A stretch of 64,000 nt of DNA from Tenacibaculum skagerrakense (lineage in GTDB: Bacteria; Bacteroidota; Bacteroidia; Flavobacteriales; Flavobacteriaceae), in assembly GCF_004345825.1 (NCBI RefSeq), contig NZ_SLXM01000010.1, forward strand, positions 1-64,000, written 5' to 3'. Both the position numbers and the translations under genes were made by a program. Of this stretch, positions 61,420-64,000 are shown piece after piece. The stretch's first letter is position 1. Every line of letters begins with the position of its first letter. The notes beneath the pieces were generated by a model that saw only the letters and a list, made by a program, of their open reading frames with translations, was not told the origin of the DNA and ran no database searches.

Positions 61420-63297
61420 CTACTTCAAACGCTCTAAGGTTAAGTCCTTTGTGTATCTTACAATAAATAATCCTCTGTTATTTGTTGTACCTAGGAACTT
61501 TTTCTTAAAATCAAATTTGTTTACTAGTCGCATAGATATACCTTCTTTATAAGTATCTATTAAATCTTCACCAGAAGCCATTCTAATTAATACATCATAA
61601 GTTAAATCAAAACCTCGAATAGCATATTCAGAAGGAATATCTTTATTTTTAGAATTATATTTTTTAATAAAACTCTTTAGATTTTTATCATTTTCATCGT
61701 AAAAGTTATCAGTAACATACGTGAAGTCAATTCTAGCTAACGTGTTGTTATTGATGTCGTTATATGCAGGTGCTTTGTCAATAGTAAAAACTTGAGCAGT
61801 TACATCTTCAGGTAATACAACCATGCTATTAATTGCATCGGCTATATATGATTTTTCATCGGAAGTGAGAATTACCCAGTTATGAACATTAGGCTTCATT
61901 TTTTCAGTAAAACGTTCTTTTTTAATAAAGCCATCTTCTGGTTTTAATGTGTAAATATGTTTTATTGAATCATTTTTCTTAAACTGTTTTTCAAGAAACT
62001 CTAATTGTTCGTCCGATTGCTTTTGTCCATCACTAACAATAAATATAGTTTCTCCTTTGTAAATTTCATTTAAATACTCAACTAAAAAAGCACTATGAGT
62101 CTTTTTATCTGGAGCAGATTTAATTACGTTAGAAGAAGAAAATTCGTCTTGACTTTTTGAAAAGTGTGGAAAAACAACAGCGTTCTTAGCCTTGTCAGCC
62201 ACTCTTTCAACTTGATCAGAATAAAAAGGACCAATTATAACATCACTCTCTTGAAGTTTATCTTCATCGATAATTCTTTCAATTAAACTTCCTCTGTTTC
62301 CAGTATCAAAAACTGAAACATCAACTTGGATTCCCATGCTAGTAATTGAGTCCAAAGCCATTTCTGCTCCCATGTAAAAGTCCGTTACCATGTTCGCTAC
62401 TCTAGCGCTACCTCCAGATTTTAAAACATCAAAAATATCTTCTTCTGGAAGACTATCAAGTTCTTTTGCTTTAAACGGTAATAAGAAAGTAAGTTTTATA
62501 GGTTCTGAAATAGCAATTGTATCTAAATACATAGTTGAGCTATCAGAAGTTAGTTTCTCTTCAATTGGTCGAATTCTTAAAACCTGACCTATAGTTAATG
62601 AATTATCAGCAATTTCTGGGAACTCAGGGTTTAAATCAATAAGTTCTTGTTTGCTAATATTGTAAAAACGAGTTAAACTATAAACTGTTTCCTTAGGTTG
62701 TACGGTATGAGTAACATGATTTTTTAAGTCTTCTTCTCTAGAAATATATACCACCTTTTTCTCAGCTACTTTAACTTTTAATTCTTGTCCAACACTTAAT
62801 AAATTATCCTTAATCTTGGGAAACTCAGGGTTTAACTTAATTAGTTCATCCTTAGTGATATTGTAAGTTTTAGTCAAGCGATACACAGTTTCACCTGGTT
62901 GTACTGTATGAAACTTATAAGTATATATAGTTCTTACAATTTGAGTAGAGTCAGGAACTTCTTTAACTTTATCTACATCAGTTGTGTCTGGAATTTCTTG
63001 ATCAGTTTCGGTTTCAGTTACCACCTCCTTATCTTTTCCTTTATCTGTTTTTTGAATTATAGGAAGTGTTTTCTTAAATTCTGGATTTGGTATAATGATA
63101 GTACTATTAACAGTAGGATTATCTCCAACATCAGGATTTAATCTTTCTAAATCTTCAGTTTTAACATTAACTTTCTTAGCGATGTCTTTCAAAGTTTCAC
63201 CCTCTTGTACTTTATAAGAGATATACCTTTTTTGTTGACTACAAGAAACCAAAAGTGCTAAGACACATGTAATAGCCCAAAATTTTATTTTATTCAT
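61420..63297 (-). CDS. LysM-repeat lipoprotein with a periplasmic-binding-protein-like domain
   Basis: The 625-residue protein starts with a lipoprotein signal (VLALLVSC, lipidated C19). Three LysM repeats follow, at about 27-71 (YKVQEGETLKDIAKKVN), 129-175 (HTVQPGETVYRLTKTYN) and 194-240 (HTVQPKETVYSLTRFYN), each ending in an INP- or RIRP-type strand and separated by a charged linker. From about 262 onward the sequence resembles a type-1 periplasmic ligand-binding domain (LTFLLPF, VIIGPFYSDQVERVA, VVFPHFSKSQDEF). It should be an envelope-anchored, peptidoglycan-bound sensor or scaffold; its ligand is unknown. It follows guaA by 34 bases on the same strand. Confidence 0.82.
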   Translation of the reverse strand: MNKIKFWAITCVLALLVSCSQQKRYISYKVQEGETLKDIAKKVNVKTEDLERLNPDVGDNPTVNSTIIIPNPEFKKTLPIIQKTDKGKDKEVVTETETDQEIPDTTDVDKVKEVPDSTQIVRTIYTYKFHTVQPGETVYRLTKTYNITKDELIKLNPEFPKIKDNLLSVGQELKVKVAEKKVVYISREEDLKNHVTHTVQPKETVYSLTRFYNISKQELIDLNPEFPEIADNSLTIGQVLRIRPIEEKLTSDSSTMYLDTIAISEPIKLTFLLPFKAKELDSLPEEDIFDVLKSGGSARVANMVTDFYMGAEMALDSITSMGIQVDVSVFDTGNRGSLIERIIDEDKLQESDVIIGPFYSDQVERVADKAKNAVVFPHFSKSQDEFSSSNVIKSAPDKKTHSAFLVEYLNEIYKGETIFIVSDGQKQSDEQLEFLEKQFKKNDSIKHIYTLKPEDGFIKKERFTEKMKPNVHNWVILTSDEKSYIADAINSMVVLPEDVTAQVFTIDKAPAYNDINNNTLARIDFTYVTDNFYDENDKNLKSFIKKYNSKNKDIPSEYAIRGFDLTYDVLIRMASGEDLIDTYKEGISMRLVNKFDFKKKFLGTTNNRGLFIVRYTKDLTLERLK

Positions 63298-63331
63298 ATA
63301 ACTTTTTTTAAACCAAAAATGAGACCAATTT

Positions 63332-64000
63332 TTATTCCCATTCTATTGTTGCTGGAGGTTTAGAGCTGATATCATAAACGACTCTATTTACTCCTTTAAC
63401 ATTGTTTATTATTTTATTAGATGTTTTTTGTAAAAATTCATAAGGTAAATTTACCCAATCAGCAGTCATACCATCGGTACTTTCAACTGCTCTTAGTGCA
63501 ACTACCTTTTCATATGTACGTTCATCTCCCATAACTCCAACAGAATTAACAGGTAATAAAATTGCGCCTGCTTGCCAAACGTTGTCGTACAATCCATTTT
63601 CTTTCAATCCGTCTATGAAAATAGCATCCACTTCCTGCAAAATACGAACTTTTTCTGAAGTGATATCTCCTAAAATTCGAATTGCTAATCCTGGTCCAGG
63701 GAAGGGATGTCTACCTAATAACTCTTTGTCAATTCCCATCGATGCTCCTACACGTCTAACTTCATCTTTAAAAATCATACGTAAAGGCTCTACAACTTTC
63801 AATTTCATAAAATCTGGTAAACCACCTACGTTATGATGACTTTTAATTGTTGCTGACGGACCACCATTTACTGAAACTGATTCAATTACATCAGGATAAA
63901 TAGTTCCTTGTGCTAACCATTTTGCATTTTCAACCTTGTTAGCTTCATCGTCAAAAACCTCAATAAAAACTCTTCCAATTGTTTTTCTTTTAGTTTCAGG
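63332..64000 (-). CDS. guaA: GMP synthase (glutamine-hydrolysing), C-terminal part, cut by the window edge
   Basis: Converts XMP to GMP with glutamine and ATP. The frame is open through the right edge of the window (64000), so only about the last 222 residues are seen; the Met at 63808 is internal. Visible are ATP-pyrophosphatase-domain parts ([33 protein letters not shown]), the [19 protein letters not shown] segment and the dimerisation domain ([15 protein letters not shown]) with the terminal KPPATIEWE, which is the GuaA C-terminus. The N-terminal glutaminase and the PP-loop lie outside. Confidence 0.95.
   Translation of the reverse strand, partial: PETKRKTIGRVFIEVFDDEANKVENAKWLAQGTIYPDVIESVSVNGGPSATIKSHHNVGGLPDFMKLKVVEPLRMIFKDEVRRVGASMGIDKELLGRHPFPGPGLAIRILGDITSEKVRILQEVDAIFIDGLKENGLYDNVWQAGAILLPVNSVGVMGDERTYEKVVALRAVESTDGMTADWVNLPYEFLQKTSNKIINNVKGVNRVVYDISSKPPATIEWE

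Noticed and set aside
63332..63808. A short complete gene beginning at the Met at 63808.
   Set aside because: The frame continues open to the window edge with conserved GuaA sequence, so this methionine is internal.
1..64000. CRISPR arrays, insertion sequences, prophage or integrative-element ends.
   Set aside because: No regularly spaced repeats, transposase, integrase or tRNA-derived direct repeat was found. The two tRNA-Val copies are an ordinary tandem and not an attachment-site duplication, because each is complete and has no mobile gene beside it.

Overview
The window looks like a piece of a low-GC chromosome from a marine-type Flavobacteriaceae member (phylum Bacteroidota, Tenacibaculum/Polaribacter-like). 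This rests on the strongly AT-rich composition, several promoters with the Bacteroidota -7 motif TAnnTTTG and little purine-rich Shine-Dalgarno signal, an E. coli-length Pta with its N-terminal domains, a guaA/LysM-lipoprotein pair, an ExbB-ExbD-TonB operon and lipoprotein-rich accessory genes. The genus is inference; no database was consulted.

Layout. (1) 1-335: the 3' end of a 23S rRNA gene, 5S rRNA and a terminator. (2) 507-10979: a central-carbon block on the + strand with glycogen synthesis (glgA, glgC, glgB), a GH31 alpha-glucosidase, and the acetate node (pta, ackA). (3) 10974-23710: mostly minus-strand genes: a class V aminotransferase, an ECF sigma operon (hydrolase, sigma factor, membrane protein), three lipoproteins (lipocalin-like, C-terminal CXXCH, GH18), a cation efflux protein, a DUF4274-like protein, an operon of a NylB-like serine hydrolase plus a porin-like beta-barrel, and an acyl-CoA dehydrogenase. 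truA lies on the + strand inside this block. (4) 23805-31125: anmK, an amino-acid dehydrogenase followed by nhaB, then exbB-exbD-tonB-folC. (5) 31195-31393: two identical tRNA-Val(TAC) genes and a terminator. (6) 31464-61372: a 30-kb surface-polysaccharide locus, all on the + strand. (7) 61420-64000: minus-strand guaA (cut by the window edge) and a LysM/periplasmic-binding lipoprotein.

The polysaccharide locus has a modular layout. First come UDP-sugar genes: two diverged copies of a C4-epimerase + C6-dehydrogenase pair (TviC/WbpP + TviB/WbpO type), WbpB- and WbpI-like enzymes of the diacetamido-uronic acid pathway, a small TagD-like nucleotidyltransferase and a UDP-glucose dehydrogenase. Next is a nonulosonic (legionaminic-type) acid pathway in consecutive order: CapD-like 4,6-dehydratase, aminotransferase, acetyltransferase, synthase, hydrolysing 2-epimerase, CBS-domain sugar nucleotidyltransferase and CMP-transferase. 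It is fused by overlapping genes to a WbuX/WbuY/WbuZ-type amidotransferase module (HisF-like, HisH-like, PP-loop) that should turn an N-acetyl group into acetamidino. Two Gfo/Idh/MocA oxidoreductases, a GT-B-like candidate transferase, Wzy, Wzx, an acetyltransferase, a GT2, a WecA/WbpL-type initiating transferase, a PglD-like acetyltransferase and rfbACBD-type dTDP-rhamnose genes (order A-C-D-B) complete it. Together they predict a Wzx/Wzy-dependent O-antigen or capsule with an amidinated, acidic-sugar-rich repeat.

No CRISPR array, insertion sequence, prophage or integrase was seen. No gene-free stretch exceeds 300 bases; the longest (24870-25166) contains a hairpin, a perfect 7-bp palindrome and a probable promoter.
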